A stretch of DNA of 64,000 nucleotides from Clostridium sp. OS1-26 (lineage in GTDB: Bacteria; Bacillota; Clostridia; Clostridiales; Clostridiaceae): assembly GCF_030915445.1 (NCBI RefSeq), contig NZ_CP133264.1, positions 186,001 to 250,000 on the forward strand, written 5' to 3'. How positions within the stretch are numbered: position 1 is the stretch's first letter; each line of letters begins with the position of its first letter. Below the pieces are notes generated by a model. That model had not been told where the DNA came from and ran no database searches. It saw only the letters and a program-made list of their open reading frames with translations. Below are positions 26,951 to 36,170 of the stretch, piece by piece. The translations under genes were made by a program, and so were the position numbers.

Positions 26951-28258
26951 CTACTGTTCTGTACATAAATCGTAAAAACACTTAAAATAATCTATTGCCT
27001 TGGGAAAGGATATTTCTGTACATTCAAAATTCTCAATGTAAGTTTTACCTTTATTTTTTGCAGCCATAGCTAAAAAACTTAGAGCTATCCTGTGGTCCTT
27101 TTTAGGATTTACAGTTACTTCAGCATCTATATAGTCATTATCGCCATATATAATCAGGTTGCTATTTATGTGTTGAGATTTTACTCCAAAAGCTTTAAGG
27201 TTATAAATTATAGCTTCAATTCTATTGCTTTCTTTGTATTTTAATTCATCTATCTCTTCAAAAACTGTAGTTCCTTTAGCAAAGGCACTAATAACTGAAA
27301 GAATAGGTATTTCATCTATGATATTAGGTATTTTTTCGCTGCTTATTGTAATTCCATGAATATTACTGCTTTTAACCTTTATTGTTCCTATCTCTTCTTC
27401 ATTTACTTTTTCTTTTATATATACCTCAATGCTCGCTCCCATGTCCTTTAATATATCTATATAGTTTTTTCTTCCTGGGTTTAATAAAACATTTTCTAAT
27501 ACAAGTTCGCAATTATTAGAAATTATAGCTGTTCCAATTAAAAATGCAGCAGTAGAAATATCTCCTGGGACGTAAATATCTTTACATTTTAGCTCGGAAT
27601 TTTTTATCTTTATAATATTATCTTCTTTGTTTATAGAAGCATTTATATACTTAAGCATTCTTTCACTATGATCTCTTGTAGGCGATTGCTCTTTTATAAC
27701 CGTTTCTCCTTCGCCTAAAAAGCCAGCAATGAGTAAACAGGATTTTACTTGAGCTGAAGCTATAGGCATTTGATAATTTATAGCCTTTAACTTACTATCT
27801 TCCTCAAACTTTAATGGTAATAATCCCTCACAACTTTCTATTTTTGCTCCCATTTTTTCTAATGGATTAATTATTCTTTTCATTGGTCTTCTACTTAAAG
27901 ATTCATCTCCAATGAAAGAAGCATTAATACCACAGCCAGCTAAAACTCCTGACATAAGTCTTACCGTAGTTCCTGAATTTTTGGCATCAAGAACTCCAGG
28001 ATATTTATTAAAGCTTTCATATCCTGGTGAATCTACGAAAATTGTATTTTCTTTCATCTCTGCATTTACACCCAATTTTCTTACACAATCAAGTGTAGCC
28101 AAACAATCTAATCCCCTTGGAAAGTTTTCAATTTTATACTTTCCCTTTGCAAGTGAACCTATTATCAATGATCGGTGAGCAATAGACTTATCCCCTGGAA
28201 GATTAAAGCTTTGTTTCACATTGTCCCTTACTTCATTTACAATTAATCTCAAACTCAA
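26951..28258 (-). CDS. aroA: 3-phosphoshikimate 1-carboxyvinyltransferase (EPSP synthase), class II-like
   Basis: Sixth step of the shikimate pathway: joins phosphoenolpyruvate to shikimate 3-phosphate. Motifs include LPGDKSIAHRS (22-32), NSGTTVR, SAQVKSC and RDHSERM; GDKS, SAQVK and the R-x-H-x-E pattern match the class II enzymes that tolerate glyphosate. About 435 residues. The exact start is uncertain; TTG 28258 has AGAGAGG five bases before it, while GTG 28264 overlaps that site. It ends the aro gene group. Confidence 0.9.
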   Translation of the reverse strand: MSLRLIVNEVRDNVKQSFNLPGDKSIAHRSLIIGSLAKGKYKIENFPRGLDCLATLDCVRKLGVNAEMKENTIFVDSPGYESFNKYPGVLDAKNSGTTVRLMSGVLAGCGINASFIGDESLSRRPMKRIINPLEKMGAKIESCEGLLPLKFEEDSKLKAINYQMPIASAQVKSCLLIAGFLGEGETVIKEQSPTRDHSERMLKYINASINKEDNIIKIKNSELKCKDIYVPGDISTAAFLIGTAIISNNCELVLENVLLNPGRKNYIDILKDMGASIEVYIKEKVNEEEIGTIKVKSSNIHGITISSEKIPNIIDEIPILSVISAFAKGTTVFEEIDELKYKESNRIEAIIYNLKAFGVKSQHINSNLIIYGDNDYIDAEVTVNPKKDHRIALSFLAMAAKNKGKTYIENFECTEISFPKAIDYFKCFYDLCTEQ

Positions 28259-28273
28259 GTTCACCTCTCTATT

Positions 28274-28653
28274 TATAGGGAAACAAACTAGAAAATTGAC
28301 TTACACAAAGGGATATGTTTCCAAAGCTGAAGGTAGATTTAAAAACTTTGTGTCAGTCTTAATGAAGGGTTTTAAGAGAACCTTAGAACTTTAAGTTGGT
28401 GAAAAGCCTAAATGGCTTTTCACGAGCGACTTATCAAATGCTAATTGATAAGTTGGTCCGACTGAGCGCAGCGCCTCAAAGTTATATGAAGCTCCTCTTC
28501 CTTACGTCAGAGGAGTAAGCGATTCACACAAAATCATGGATTTTGGTTCTCTGCTTAAAACACAAGCTTTAGACTGACTAAAAGTTTTTAACGGACTGAA
28601 GCTTGGGAACATAGTCCGGGGTGTAAGTCAATTTTCGGACTTGAACCCCTATA
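28274..28653 (+). repeat. Fold-back repeat family 1, copy D (380 bp)
   Basis: Ends TATAGGG (28274-28280) and CCCTATA (28647-28653). Arms GAAAATTGACTTACAC (28291-28306) and GTGTAAGTCAATTTTC (28621-28636) are perfect. The apex has the largest set of extra stem-loops, including GTGAAAAG/CTTTTCAC, ACTTATCAA/TTGATAAGT, CTCCTCT/AGAGGAG and AAAATC/GATTTT. It abuts the aroF stop on one side and the aroA start on the other. Confidence 0.85.
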
Positions 28654-28655
28654 TA

Positions 28656-29456
28656 TTAAAGTACTTCTTCTAACTTCTTTACACCGGATACAATGTTTTT
28701 AAGGCTTTCCATTGATATTGTCTGCCTTGCATCAGATACAGAGTTATCTGGACTTATGTGACTTTCTATAATAAGTCCATCTGCTCCTGCTGCAATTGAA
28801 GCTAAGCTCATAGCAGGAACAAGTTCTCTTAATCCTGTTCCATGACTTGGATCTACAATAACTGGAATTCTGTACTTTTGCTTTACAACTGCTACACTAT
28901 TTAAATCCAAAGTATTTCTTGTATAGTTTTCAAAGGTTCTTATACCTCTTTCACATAATACTACATTATTATTTCCTTCAGACATTATATATTCAGCTGC
29001 GTACAACCATTCACTTATTGTGGCACTTAGTCCTCTTTTAAGAAGAATTGGTGCTTTAGTTCTTCCAACTTCCTTAAGAAGAGTATAATTGTACATATTT
29101 CTAGAGCCTATCTGAATCATATCTGTATAATTAAGAGCATTATCAATATCTCTTGCATCCATAACTTCTGTAACTATTGGAAGCTTTACTTCTTCTCCTA
29201 CTGCTTTTATTATTTCTAATCCTTCTTCCTTCAATCCTTGGAAGTCATAAGGAGAAGTCCTAGGCTTAAAGGCTCCACCTCTAAGCATATGAACTCCCAT
29301 ATCTTTTAGCTCTTTTCCTATTCTAATCATTATATCGTAGCTTTCAACAGAACAGGGTCCTGATATTATTATTTTTTCTTTTTCTCCAAAAACTACATTT
29401 TTAACTTTTACTTTAATAGAGTCTCCACTATTTTGGTCTATTAATAAATTTTTCAT
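28656..29456 (-). CDS. aroF: DAHP synthase (3-deoxy-7-phosphoheptulonate synthase)
   Basis: First step of the shikimate pathway. A 266-residue type I beta (AroA-beta/KDOPS-like) enzyme: IISGPCSVES, LRGGAFKPRTSPYDFQG, ILLKRGLSAT, and the metal-binding VDPSHGTG are all visible. The family's N-terminal ferredoxin-like regulatory domain is short here. It lies in a group with aroA and aroB, with mtnN between aroF and aroB. Confidence 0.92.
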   Translation of the reverse strand: MKNLLIDQNSGDSIKVKVKNVVFGEKEKIIISGPCSVESYDIMIRIGKELKDMGVHMLRGGAFKPRTSPYDFQGLKEEGLEIIKAVGEEVKLPIVTEVMDARDIDNALNYTDMIQIGSRNMYNYTLLKEVGRTKAPILLKRGLSATISEWLYAAEYIMSEGNNNVVLCERGIRTFENYTRNTLDLNSVAVVKQKYRIPVIVDPSHGTGLRELVPAMSLASIAAGADGLIIESHISPDNSVSDARQTISMESLKNIVSGVKKLEEVL

Positions 29457-29480
29457 TTAGTAATCACCTACATAAAATGC

Positions 29481-30173
29481 CTATATATTCATAAGCATAT
29501 TTTTTAAAATTTCAGTAGAATTTTGTATAGCTATAGGCGCAAATTTTTCATAATCCATATGAGCACCATTATTTCCATTGTCAGATATAGATCTTATTAC
29601 AACAAAAGGTATATTATTCAAATAACATACTTGTGCTATACTTCCACCTTCCATCTCACAGGCAATAGCTGCAAATTCTTCATTTAGCCATATTATTTTG
29701 TCTGTACTGCTGATAAACTGATCTCCTGTTACTATTCTGCCTACAAAACTCTTTATACTTCCAATATTCTTACATGCTGAAATAGCTTTGTCCACAAGTT
29801 CTTTATTGCACTTGAAATCGTAAGTGTCTAATCTTGGTACTTGACCTATTTTATCTCCAAATGCTGAAGTATCTACATCATGTTGCACCAGACTATCTGC
29901 TACTACAACATCGCCTGGATATACATCTTTTCCAATTCCACCTGCTATTCCTACATTAATTACTCTATCAACATTAAAATCATCTATTAATATTTGAGTA
30001 CATATAGCTGCATTTACCTTACCAATGCCGCTTCTTACAACAACTACATCTTTATTATGTAACTTTCCAGATTTAAAATTCATATTTGCCTTAACTTCCA
30101 CTCTATCTAACTGCATTTCTCTTAATAAAATTTCTAGTTCTTCATCCATAGCTCCAATAATTCCTATTTTCAT
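29481..30173 (-). CDS. mtnN: 5'-methylthioadenosine/S-adenosylhomocysteine nucleosidase
   Basis: A 230-residue nucleosidase that cleaves methylthioadenosine and SAH to adenine plus a thio-sugar, part of SAM recycling. It begins MKIGIIGAMDEELEILL, and contains the catalytic VGIAGGI and CEMEGGSIAQVCY (Glu) and SDN (catalytic Asp) motifs. It lies 5 bases after aroB ends, so it is co-transcribed with it. Confidence 0.93.
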   Translation of the reverse strand: MKIGIIGAMDEELEILLREMQLDRVEVKANMNFKSGKLHNKDVVVVRSGIGKVNAAICTQILIDDFNVDRVINVGIAGGIGKDVYPGDVVVADSLVQHDVDTSAFGDKIGQVPRLDTYDFKCNKELVDKAISACKNIGSIKSFVGRIVTGDQFISSTDKIIWLNEEFAAIACEMEGGSIAQVCYLNNIPFVVIRSISDNGNNGAHMDYEKFAPIAIQNSTEILKNMLMNI

Positions 30174-30178
30174 TATTA

Positions 30179-31261
30179 TTACCCCCTACTAATACTTTCT
30201 TCTACTGCTGAATAAATTTCTTCAGCAGCAACTTCAACTTTTATTTTGCACTTTGATATATCTTCTAATAGTACAAATCTTATTTTATCAGTATTTTTTT
30301 TATCATGATTAATAGCATACAAAAAGGTAGAATAATTGTCAACTTTATATCTTATGGGCAACTCTAATTTTTCTAGTAAAGCTTCAAGTTTTACATATAT
30401 CTCATTATTAAGTGACAATTTTTTTTCTGATAACTTAACTGCTACAAGCATACCTAAAGCTACAGCTTCTCCATGTGAAATTGTAAAGTTTGAAGATACT
30501 TCTATCCCATGTCCTACCGTATGTCCAAAATTTAATATGTTTCTTAGGTTCGAATCATTAAAGTCCTTTTCAACTATTTCTGCCTTAATATTTAAACATT
30601 TCTTTACTATATAAAATAGTTTGTCATTTTTCTTTTCTAATATGTATTTATAATTTTCATTTATAAAATCAAATAGTTGTATGTCTTTTATCATACCATA
30701 CTTAACTACTTCACCTAATCCATCCTTAAACTGCCTTTCTTCAAGAGTCTTTAAAAATCTAGTACATATGTATACAAAAACTGGATTATAAAAATTACCT
30801 ATAACATTTTTTATTCCATTGTAGTCATAGCCTACTTTTCCACCTATGCAGCTGTCAACCTGGGATAAAAGTGTTGTGGGTATATTTACAAATTTAATTC
30901 CTCTCATATATGTAGAAGCCACAAATCCTACTAAATCTCCCACTACTCCGCCGCCTAAAGCTATGAGAGTACTGCTTCTATTAGCATTATTTTCTATAAG
31001 AAAGTCATATATGGACTGCACTGTATTTATATTTTTATTATTTTCACCATGGGCAAAATAATAAACTTTACATTCTGTCTTAGACTGCAGTTCATCTATT
31101 AAATTCTTATATATATTATAAATAACATCGTCAGTAATTAAAAATATTTTGTTTTTTATTTCAATTTTATGTTTGTTAAGTAAGGTATAAAATCCATCAA
31201 TATTTTCATCTATATATATTTCATATCCTTCCTTTGAATATGACGTATTTAATGTTTCCAT
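30179..31261 (-). CDS. aroB: 3-dehydroquinate synthase
   Basis: Second step of the shikimate pathway: DAHP to 3-dehydroquinate, using NAD and zinc. The nucleotide-binding LIALGGGVVGDLVGFVAS, the PTTLLSQVDSCIGGKVG and the zinc-binding LNFGHTVGHGIE motifs are present. ATG 31261 follows GAGGAG by seven bases; an in-frame GTG six bases upstream is less likely. It starts the aroB-mtnN-aroF-aroA group. A TATAAT lies about 20 bases upstream, preceded by TGG. Confidence 0.93.
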   Translation of the reverse strand: METLNTSYSKEGYEIYIDENIDGFYTLLNKHKIEIKNKIFLITDDVIYNIYKNLIDELQSKTECKVYYFAHGENNKNINTVQSIYDFLIENNANRSSTLIALGGGVVGDLVGFVASTYMRGIKFVNIPTTLLSQVDSCIGGKVGYDYNGIKNVIGNFYNPVFVYICTRFLKTLEERQFKDGLGEVVKYGMIKDIQLFDFINENYKYILEKKNDKLFYIVKKCLNIKAEIVEKDFNDSNLRNILNFGHTVGHGIEVSSNFTISHGEAVALGMLVAVKLSEKKLSLNNEIYVKLEALLEKLELPIRYKVDNYSTFLYAINHDKKNTDKIRFVLLEDISKCKIKVEVAAEEIYSAVEESISRG

Positions 31262-31309
31262 AGACACACTCCTCAGTCTATATTATACCATAAATGGATC
31301 GACTTTATT

Positions 31310-31347
31310 AAAAATAAAAAAATCTCACTCAATATGAGTGGGATTTT
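31310..31347 (-). terminator. Terminator after divIVA
   Basis: CTCACTC pairs with GAGTGgG around AATAT (31324-31342), with a minus-strand T-rich tail (31310-31321). It separates the divIVA operon from aroB. Confidence 0.7.
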
Positions 31348-31977
31348 TTAATCTTTTACAAAGAAATTTTTAATTTCTTCTAATTCGTTACTGTTTGTAA
31401 ATACTTCATCCTTTGGCATAGCTTTCTCTTCTTGTTTTTCTTCACTATGTGTCAGTTCTATTTCTTTTACATTTAAATCTAAATTTAGATTTTCGTTTGC
31501 TTCGTAACCTATATTATAGTTCTTTACAAGATCTTTTTCCATATCATCAAACATTTCTAACTGTGATTCCATAAAACTTCTAAACTTTGTTCTAAACTTA
31601 CAGAACTCCTGTTTCATTCTCTCAAAGTCATCAGTAATTTGAAGCACGTCATGATGAGCTTTATCTATTATTCTCTGAGCAGTATCATTAGCGTTTTTTA
31701 CAATAAGCTCACTTTCCTTTTTAGCATTTTCTCTAGCTTGTTCAGCAGCATTTTGTGCTAAAAGAAGAGTATTTTGTATTGTACTTTCCATCTTATTATA
31801 GTGCTCTATCTTGTCTTCTATATTTGAGAGCTTTTCTTTTAAAGTTGAATTTTCTTTATAAAGATTCTCGTAGTCTTCCGCTATCTTATCTAAAAATTCA
31901 TCTACTTCATCTGGACTATATCCTCTTATAGTTCTCTTAAATTCTTTATTAGTTATCTCCATAGCTGTTATTTTCAT
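31348..31977 (-). CDS. divIVA: DivIVA-family cell-pole and division protein
   Basis: A 209-residue protein: the N-terminal lipid-binding domain has the family signature ITNKEFKRTIRGYSPDEVDEFLDKI (split: residues about 7-31), followed by a long coiled coil (about 40-125). It localises to negatively curved membranes at septa and poles. ATG 31977 follows GAGGTG. It is the last gene of the conserved ylmE-sepF-ylmG-ylmH-divIVA operon. Confidence 0.9.
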   Translation of the reverse strand: MKITAMEITNKEFKRTIRGYSPDEVDEFLDKIAEDYENLYKENSTLKEKLSNIEDKIEHYNKMESTIQNTLLLAQNAAEQARENAKKESELIVKNANDTAQRIIDKAHHDVLQITDDFERMKQEFCKFRTKFRSFMESQLEMFDDMEKDLVKNYNIGYEANENLNLDLNVKEIELTHSEEKQEEKAMPKDEVFTNSNELEEIKNFFVKD

Positions 31978-31992
31978 TGTGAACACCTCAAA

Positions 31993-32763
31993 TCAAATAA
32001 ATTTTTTTACTTGAATTTTAACTCTTCCGCTTCCTGTCCATCCAGCTTCTTCTAAAATCTTAAATTTTCCGTATCCCCTTATAGTTATTATACAATCCTC
32101 TTTTAAAATCTTATCTTTTCTTAAAGCTTCAGAATAATCTATAAGTACCTTACCCTGTCTTATTAACTCTTCGGCTTTACCTCTTGATATATTGCATAAT
32201 GCACTAACTACACAGTCAATTCTGAGAGAGGAAACATTCACAATAATATTCTGAAAGTCATACACAGGAATTTCGCTACTGTTTACATCTAAAATATTAA
32301 TAGTACAAGTAGACTTACCTACACTTGTTAAATTCATTTTTATATAATCTGTTATCTCATTATGAACTGCTAAATAGCACTCATCATTTTTTAATATTAA
32401 GTCCCCTAGCTTCTCTCTCTTAATCCCAAGAGCCATTATTGCTCCAAGATAATCCTTATGCTCAAGCTTAGTAAACTTAGCATTAGTAGATATTTTAAGT
32501 AAATCTATTGGATAATACCACACATCTTCCTCTGAAAAAGCTATTATCTTTCTTTGTGCATCTTCAAAAACTCCATAACAATTAACTTTAACATCAAGCT
32601 CACTGCTTATATGTTCTAAAGTTTTGTATATATCAGGTGTATAGAACTCTGACGTATATGTCGTTCTAGTAGTTCTTTGTGTTAAAATAATTTTATCATA
32701 AATTTTAGAAGCTATACTATTGTCTATAAAAGACATTTTATTTAAAAAAGTTTTCTTATCCAT
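31993..32763 (-). CDS. ylmH: S4-domain RNA-binding protein YlmH
   Basis: A 256-residue protein with a C-terminal S4 domain (SSLRIDCVVSALCNISRGKAEELIRQGKVLIDY, residues about 180-215). YlmH homologues bind ribosomes or 50S-peptidyl-tRNA complexes in quality control. It is transcribed between ylmG and divIVA, as in other Firmicutes. Confidence 0.85.
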   Translation of the reverse strand: MDKKTFLNKMSFIDNSIASKIYDKIILTQRTTRTTYTSEFYTPDIYKTLEHISSELDVKVNCYGVFEDAQRKIIAFSEEDVWYYPIDLLKISTNAKFTKLEHKDYLGAIMALGIKREKLGDLILKNDECYLAVHNEITDYIKMNLTSVGKSTCTINILDVNSSEIPVYDFQNIIVNVSSLRIDCVVSALCNISRGKAEELIRQGKVLIDYSEALRKDKILKEDCIITIRGYGKFKILEEAGWTGSGRVKIQVKKFI

Positions 32764-32770
32764 AAAAGCT

Positions 32771-33046
32771 CTATAATATACTAAATACTATTCTCTGTAA
32801 AATATCTAATATTAATAAAGCAATTATAGGCGAAAAATCAATCATTAATCCTGGTATAAGCTTCTCTTGAATTTTTCTTCCCGGAATCATAAAAGGATCT
32901 GTAAAAACATGAAGCAAGTCTATAAAACCGCCTCTTCTCCCTGGCATAACCCAAGAAAGAATTACATCAATTAATATAGCTCCCTCAAGAAGTCTAAATA
33001 GTAAAGAAAGGGCAACTCTTAAAGTATCTAACATTTTAGCCTCCAA
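32771..33046 (-). CDS. ylmG: YggT-family membrane protein YlmG
   Basis: A 91-residue protein with two membrane segments (about 5-25 and 68-88) and the YggT signature (DVILSWVMPG, FTDPFMIPGRKI). The family is linked to membrane organisation and division; it lies in the divisome operon between sepF and ylmH. Confidence 0.85.
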   Translation of the reverse strand: MEAKMLDTLRVALSLLFRLLEGAILIDVILSWVMPGRRGGFIDLLHVFTDPFMIPGRKIQEKLIPGLMIDFSPIIALLILDILQRIVFSIL

Positions 33047-33049
33047 TTA

Positions 33050-33514
33050 TTACTTATTCCAATTAAAAAGTCCTTTACTGGATAATTCATTTTTTAAATC
33101 ATTGCTCACTTCTACTGTAGCTGGTGACAATATAAATACGTTTCTTTCAATTTCCTCTAAATCTCCACCTAGAGCATAACTAGCTCCTCCCATGAAATCT
33201 AAAAGCCTTTGAGCTATTCTTGCTTCTAAACCAGTTGTATTTATAACTACAATTTTTCTATTTTTTAACTCATCACATATATCAGCAGCTTCTTCATATG
33301 TAGTTGGTTTAACTATTTTAACTTTAGCGGCGATATTGTTATGTATGCTTACAATCTTATTCTGTCTTTTTGAGTTTGATATAACAGGTTCAATTTCTGA
33401 TATACCATTAACTGCTTTTTTCTCTTCTCTTTCCTCTGATAGTTCTATTTCTTCCTCTAAATCATCTTCTAATCCCAAAAATCCCATCATTTTAGTTATA
33501 ACTTTTCCAGCCAT
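33050..33514 (-). CDS. sepF: Cell division protein SepF
   Basis: A 154-residue FtsZ-binding protein that tethers Z-rings to the membrane. An N-terminal amphipathic helix ([17 protein letters not shown]), a linker rich in acidic residues, and the C-terminal SepF domain ([18 protein letters not shown] ... [17 protein letters not shown]) are present. It follows ylmE by 15 bases. Confidence 0.9.
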   Translation of the reverse strand: MAGKVITKMMGFLGLEDDLEEEIELSEEREEKKAVNGISEIEPVISNSKRQNKIVSIHNNIAAKVKIVKPTTYEEAADICDELKNRKIVVINTTGLEARIAQRLLDFMGGASYALGGDLEEIERNVFILSPATVEVSNDLKNELSSKGLFNWNK

Positions 33515-33529
33515 TTTATTACCTCCTAC

Positions 33530-34195
33530 TTACTTATTATTATAGTTTCTTTTCCCAAATATGCCTTCACCTACTCTTACCATATTTGAGCCTTCTTCAA
33601 TTGCAATTTTATAATCTCCAGTCATACCCATAGATAAAAATTCCATATTAATGTTTTTAAAGTTTCTGCTTTTTAATTCATCAAATATCTTTTTGACTTG
33701 ATAAAAATAACCTCTGCAGCTATCTTCATCACCTTGAGGAATTATGGACATAATTCCTCTTACTTTTACGTGATTACAGTTTTCACAAGCATTAATCAAT
33801 TCTTCCAAGTCCTCTACACCGGCTCCTGTCTTATTTTCCTCCCTGCCAATATTTACTTGAATCAATACTTCTGCAGTCATTTTACTGGCTGCATAATGTT
33901 TTTCAATCTCATCAAGAAGTCTAATACTGTCTAGAGAATGAATAAGATATACCTTTCCTACAATATACTTAACCTTGTTTCTCTGTAGATGACCTATTAA
34001 ATGCCATCTTATATCCTGCGGCAACTTTTCAAATTTATCAGTAAGCTCTTGAACTTTATTTTCACCAAAGTCCCTTACCCCCATGTCATATACCATTTGA
34101 AGGTCTTCCACGGGTTTTGTTTTAGAAACCGCTATTAAAGTGACACCTTCTGGAATAGTTTCTCTTATTTTAATTATATTTTCTTCAATTGACAA
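33530..34195 (-). CDS. ylmE: Pyridoxal-phosphate homeostasis protein (YggS/YlmE)
   Basis: A 221-residue TIM-barrel PLP-binding protein without known catalytic activity. The Lys-bearing LIAVSKTKPVEDL (Lys about 26), DFGENKVQEL and IHSLDS motifs are typical. The start is TTG 34195, nine bases after AAGGAG. It is the first gene of the sepF operon. Confidence 0.88.
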   Translation of the reverse strand: MSIEENIIKIRETIPEGVTLIAVSKTKPVEDLQMVYDMGVRDFGENKVQELTDKFEKLPQDIRWHLIGHLQRNKVKYIVGKVYLIHSLDSIRLLDEIEKHYAASKMTAEVLIQVNIGREENKTGAGVEDLEELINACENCNHVKVRGIMSIIPQGDEDSCRGYFYQVKKIFDELKSRNFKNINMEFLSMGMTGDYKIAIEEGSNMVRVGEGIFGKRNYNNK

Positions 34196-34354
34196 CTCTA
34201 CCGTCTCCTTTTAATGCCAAATTGAATTGTGTACTTTACCTTATAAGGATATTTATTCTTCATAAATCTTAAAATTCCTGCAAAAATTAATAAAAATTTT
34301 AATTAAATTTAAACAAATTAAAGTAAAATATTAGAGTAAAATGTAAATTCATCG
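34196..34354. other. AT-rich gap; promoter region of the ylmE operon
   Basis: 159 bases, very AT-rich. In many Firmicutes ftsZ or sporulation genes lie between the DUF881 block and ylmE; they are absent here. No clear hairpin or terminator was found. Confidence 0.35.
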
Positions 34355-35080
34355 TTATTGCTTTACTTTCATAAACTCATTTTTATCTTCTACATTATAG
34401 GCAGGTACCTTAACATCATCAGTTTGTTCAACATCAACCCTAATTTTTCTAATCATCAGCGTTTTTAAGTAGTTTTCGTTAGATAACATATAATTATACA
34501 AAACTTCCTTATTTCCAATAGCATTAATAGTAAATGGTACTGCTATTTTTACTCCATTAGCTCTTATAAAAGGTCCGCTGCAATAAATCTCCGTCCTATC
34601 CATTATTCTCTGACCATTTATAGAAATAGCTTCTGCTCCTGCATTCTTTAAATCATTTATTACCTGTATTATATCTGTATTATGAACAAGTCTGAGTTCA
34701 CGCTCATACCCATAGGAGTTGTTTATGTTTTCTGTACTTGCATCATTCAAGTTTATTACTATTCCCTGTCCGTATAATGGGACCTTTCCTAATACAATGT
34801 TATTCTGATTTAGCTCTTCATTTATGCTTTCACTAATATGAGTTTGATTTTCCTCATTACTATTATACTTTAGTAGTTTTGCATAATAATTATCATATTG
34901 TTCCATAAGTCCAGCTATATCACTATAAAGCTTATTTCTATAATTGTATGCATCTTGATATTGCTTTGCACTTAAAAATACTCTATCCGACCCTCTTGAA
35001 AAGCTAATATTCATGGATATTAGTATGCCTATAATTATAGAAGCTATGAACACAAATATATCAGCTTCATGATTTTTCAT
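34355..35080 (-). CDS. DUF881 family division-associated protein
   Basis: A 241-residue protein with one N-terminal membrane segment (IFVFIASIIIGILISMNISF), a coiled coil, and the DUF881 domain (IVINLNDAS ... IQVINDLKNAGAEAISINGQRI). DUF881 proteins flank sbp in clostridial division clusters. It pairs with the paralogue at 35444. Function unknown. Confidence 0.82.
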   Translation of the reverse strand: MKNHEADIFVFIASIIIGILISMNISFSRGSDRVFLSAKQYQDAYNYRNKLYSDIAGLMEQYDNYYAKLLKYNSNEENQTHISESINEELNQNNIVLGKVPLYGQGIVINLNDASTENINNSYGYERELRLVHNTDIIQVINDLKNAGAEAISINGQRIMDRTEIYCSGPFIRANGVKIAVPFTINAIGNKEVLYNYMLSNENYLKTLMIRKIRVDVEQTDDVKVPAYNVEDKNEFMKVKQ

Positions 35081-35090
35081 CTAATTCACC

Positions 35091-35432
35091 TCATTGACGG
35101 GCTCTAGCCTTTTCAATTAACAATCTTCTTATGGTAGCAAAGTTGTCGAATATTCTTCCACCGAAAACTATTACTGCTGCTAAATATATAGGAACTCCAA
35201 GTTTATCACCTAAATAAGCAAGTCCTGCTGCCAGAACTGCATTTCCAAAGAAACCTGATATAAATATATCTGGTTGAAACTTTTGTGAAAGACTTCCTTT
35301 AATAGCTCCAAAAACTGAATCTAGACAAGCCAATATTGCCACTGACATATATGGTGAAAATTTATCTGGAATATTAACATTACATGCAATACCTACAATA
35401 ATACCTATTACAAGTCCAATAAATCCTATCAT
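35091..35432 (-). CDS. sbp: Small basic protein Sbp (DUF1290)
   Basis: A 113-residue membrane protein with several hydrophobic segments and the DUF1290 signature (LACLDSVFGAIKG ... FFGNAVLAAGLAYLGDKLG). It is placed between two DUF881 genes as in Bacillus and Clostridium. It associates with the division region; the mechanism is unknown. Confidence 0.85.
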   Translation of the reverse strand: MIGFIGLVIGIIVGIACNVNIPDKFSPYMSVAILACLDSVFGAIKGSLSQKFQPDIFISGFFGNAVLAAGLAYLGDKLGVPIYLAAVIVFGGRIFDNFATIRRLLIEKARARQ

Positions 35433-35443
35433 ATTTCTCCCCC

Positions 35444-36157
35444 CTATTGTTCTTTAACTGGTTTAGCATACTCAAATTTATAAGTCTTATTATATTTCTT
35501 AATAGAAATATCGTCAGTTTTTTCAAACTTTACATCACATATTGTCTTAAAATCTGCAAAAGTCTCTGGAAAGCCCATAGAACTATACAATAAGTTTTTA
35601 TCTCCTATAGCCTTTATTACTATTCTGCTTGAAGGAGAAATTTTCTCATCATTAATTAATATATAATTGCCTGCATTTCTTATACCAGTTTTGGAAACTA
35701 CTCTAACATCATTGATAGATATAGCTTCTGCACCTGCAAATCTTAATTCATTTACAATATAGACCAAATGTTTATCTGTTATATGATCCTCTGTATTACC
35801 AAAAAGCTTAGTGTCCGGTGTAAGGTAAATAGTTATTCCTGGTCCACTAACATCTGTTAAACCCATAAGAGTTCTTGTATTATCTAATTCATTTAAGAGA
35901 TTTTTAGTAGTATCACTTTTGCCTGCTGCTGCACTTTCATAGTTTTTAATTTGATTTTGAAGCTCGTTTACCTTTTGATCAAGCTCCTGCTTTTGTTTTT
36001 TATACTGTTCTATCTCCACAGTAACATCAGTGCTGTTTTTATTTGTAAAATTGAAAGTTTTATCTTGTTTCATAAGAATTTTAAATTGATATGCAAGCAT
36101 AAAACCCAATATGCTGCAAACAACTGCCACACTAATCTGTGATCTAACCTTTCGCAT
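35444..36157 (-). CDS. DUF881 family division-associated protein
   Basis: A 237-residue paralogue of the 34355 gene: N-terminal membrane segment (ISVAVVCSILGFMLAYQF), coiled coil, and DUF881 domain (ITIYLTPDTK ... IVNELRFAGAEAISINDVRV). It lies 12 bases from sbp and follows divIB. Confidence 0.82.
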   Translation of the reverse strand: MRKVRSQISVAVVCSILGFMLAYQFKILMKQDKTFNFTNKNSTDVTVEIEQYKKQKQELDQKVNELQNQIKNYESAAAGKSDTTKNLLNELDNTRTLMGLTDVSGPGITIYLTPDTKLFGNTEDHITDKHLVYIVNELRFAGAEAISINDVRVVSKTGIRNAGNYILINDEKISPSSRIVIKAIGDKNLLYSSMGFPETFADFKTICDVKFEKTDDISIKKYNKTYKFEYAKPVKEQ

Positions 36158-36170
36158 CTATTACATCCTC

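Noticed and set aside
19194..28653. Family 1 copies as insertion sequences
   Set aside because: They encode no transposase and are too short; only a non-autonomous element or structured RNA remains possible.
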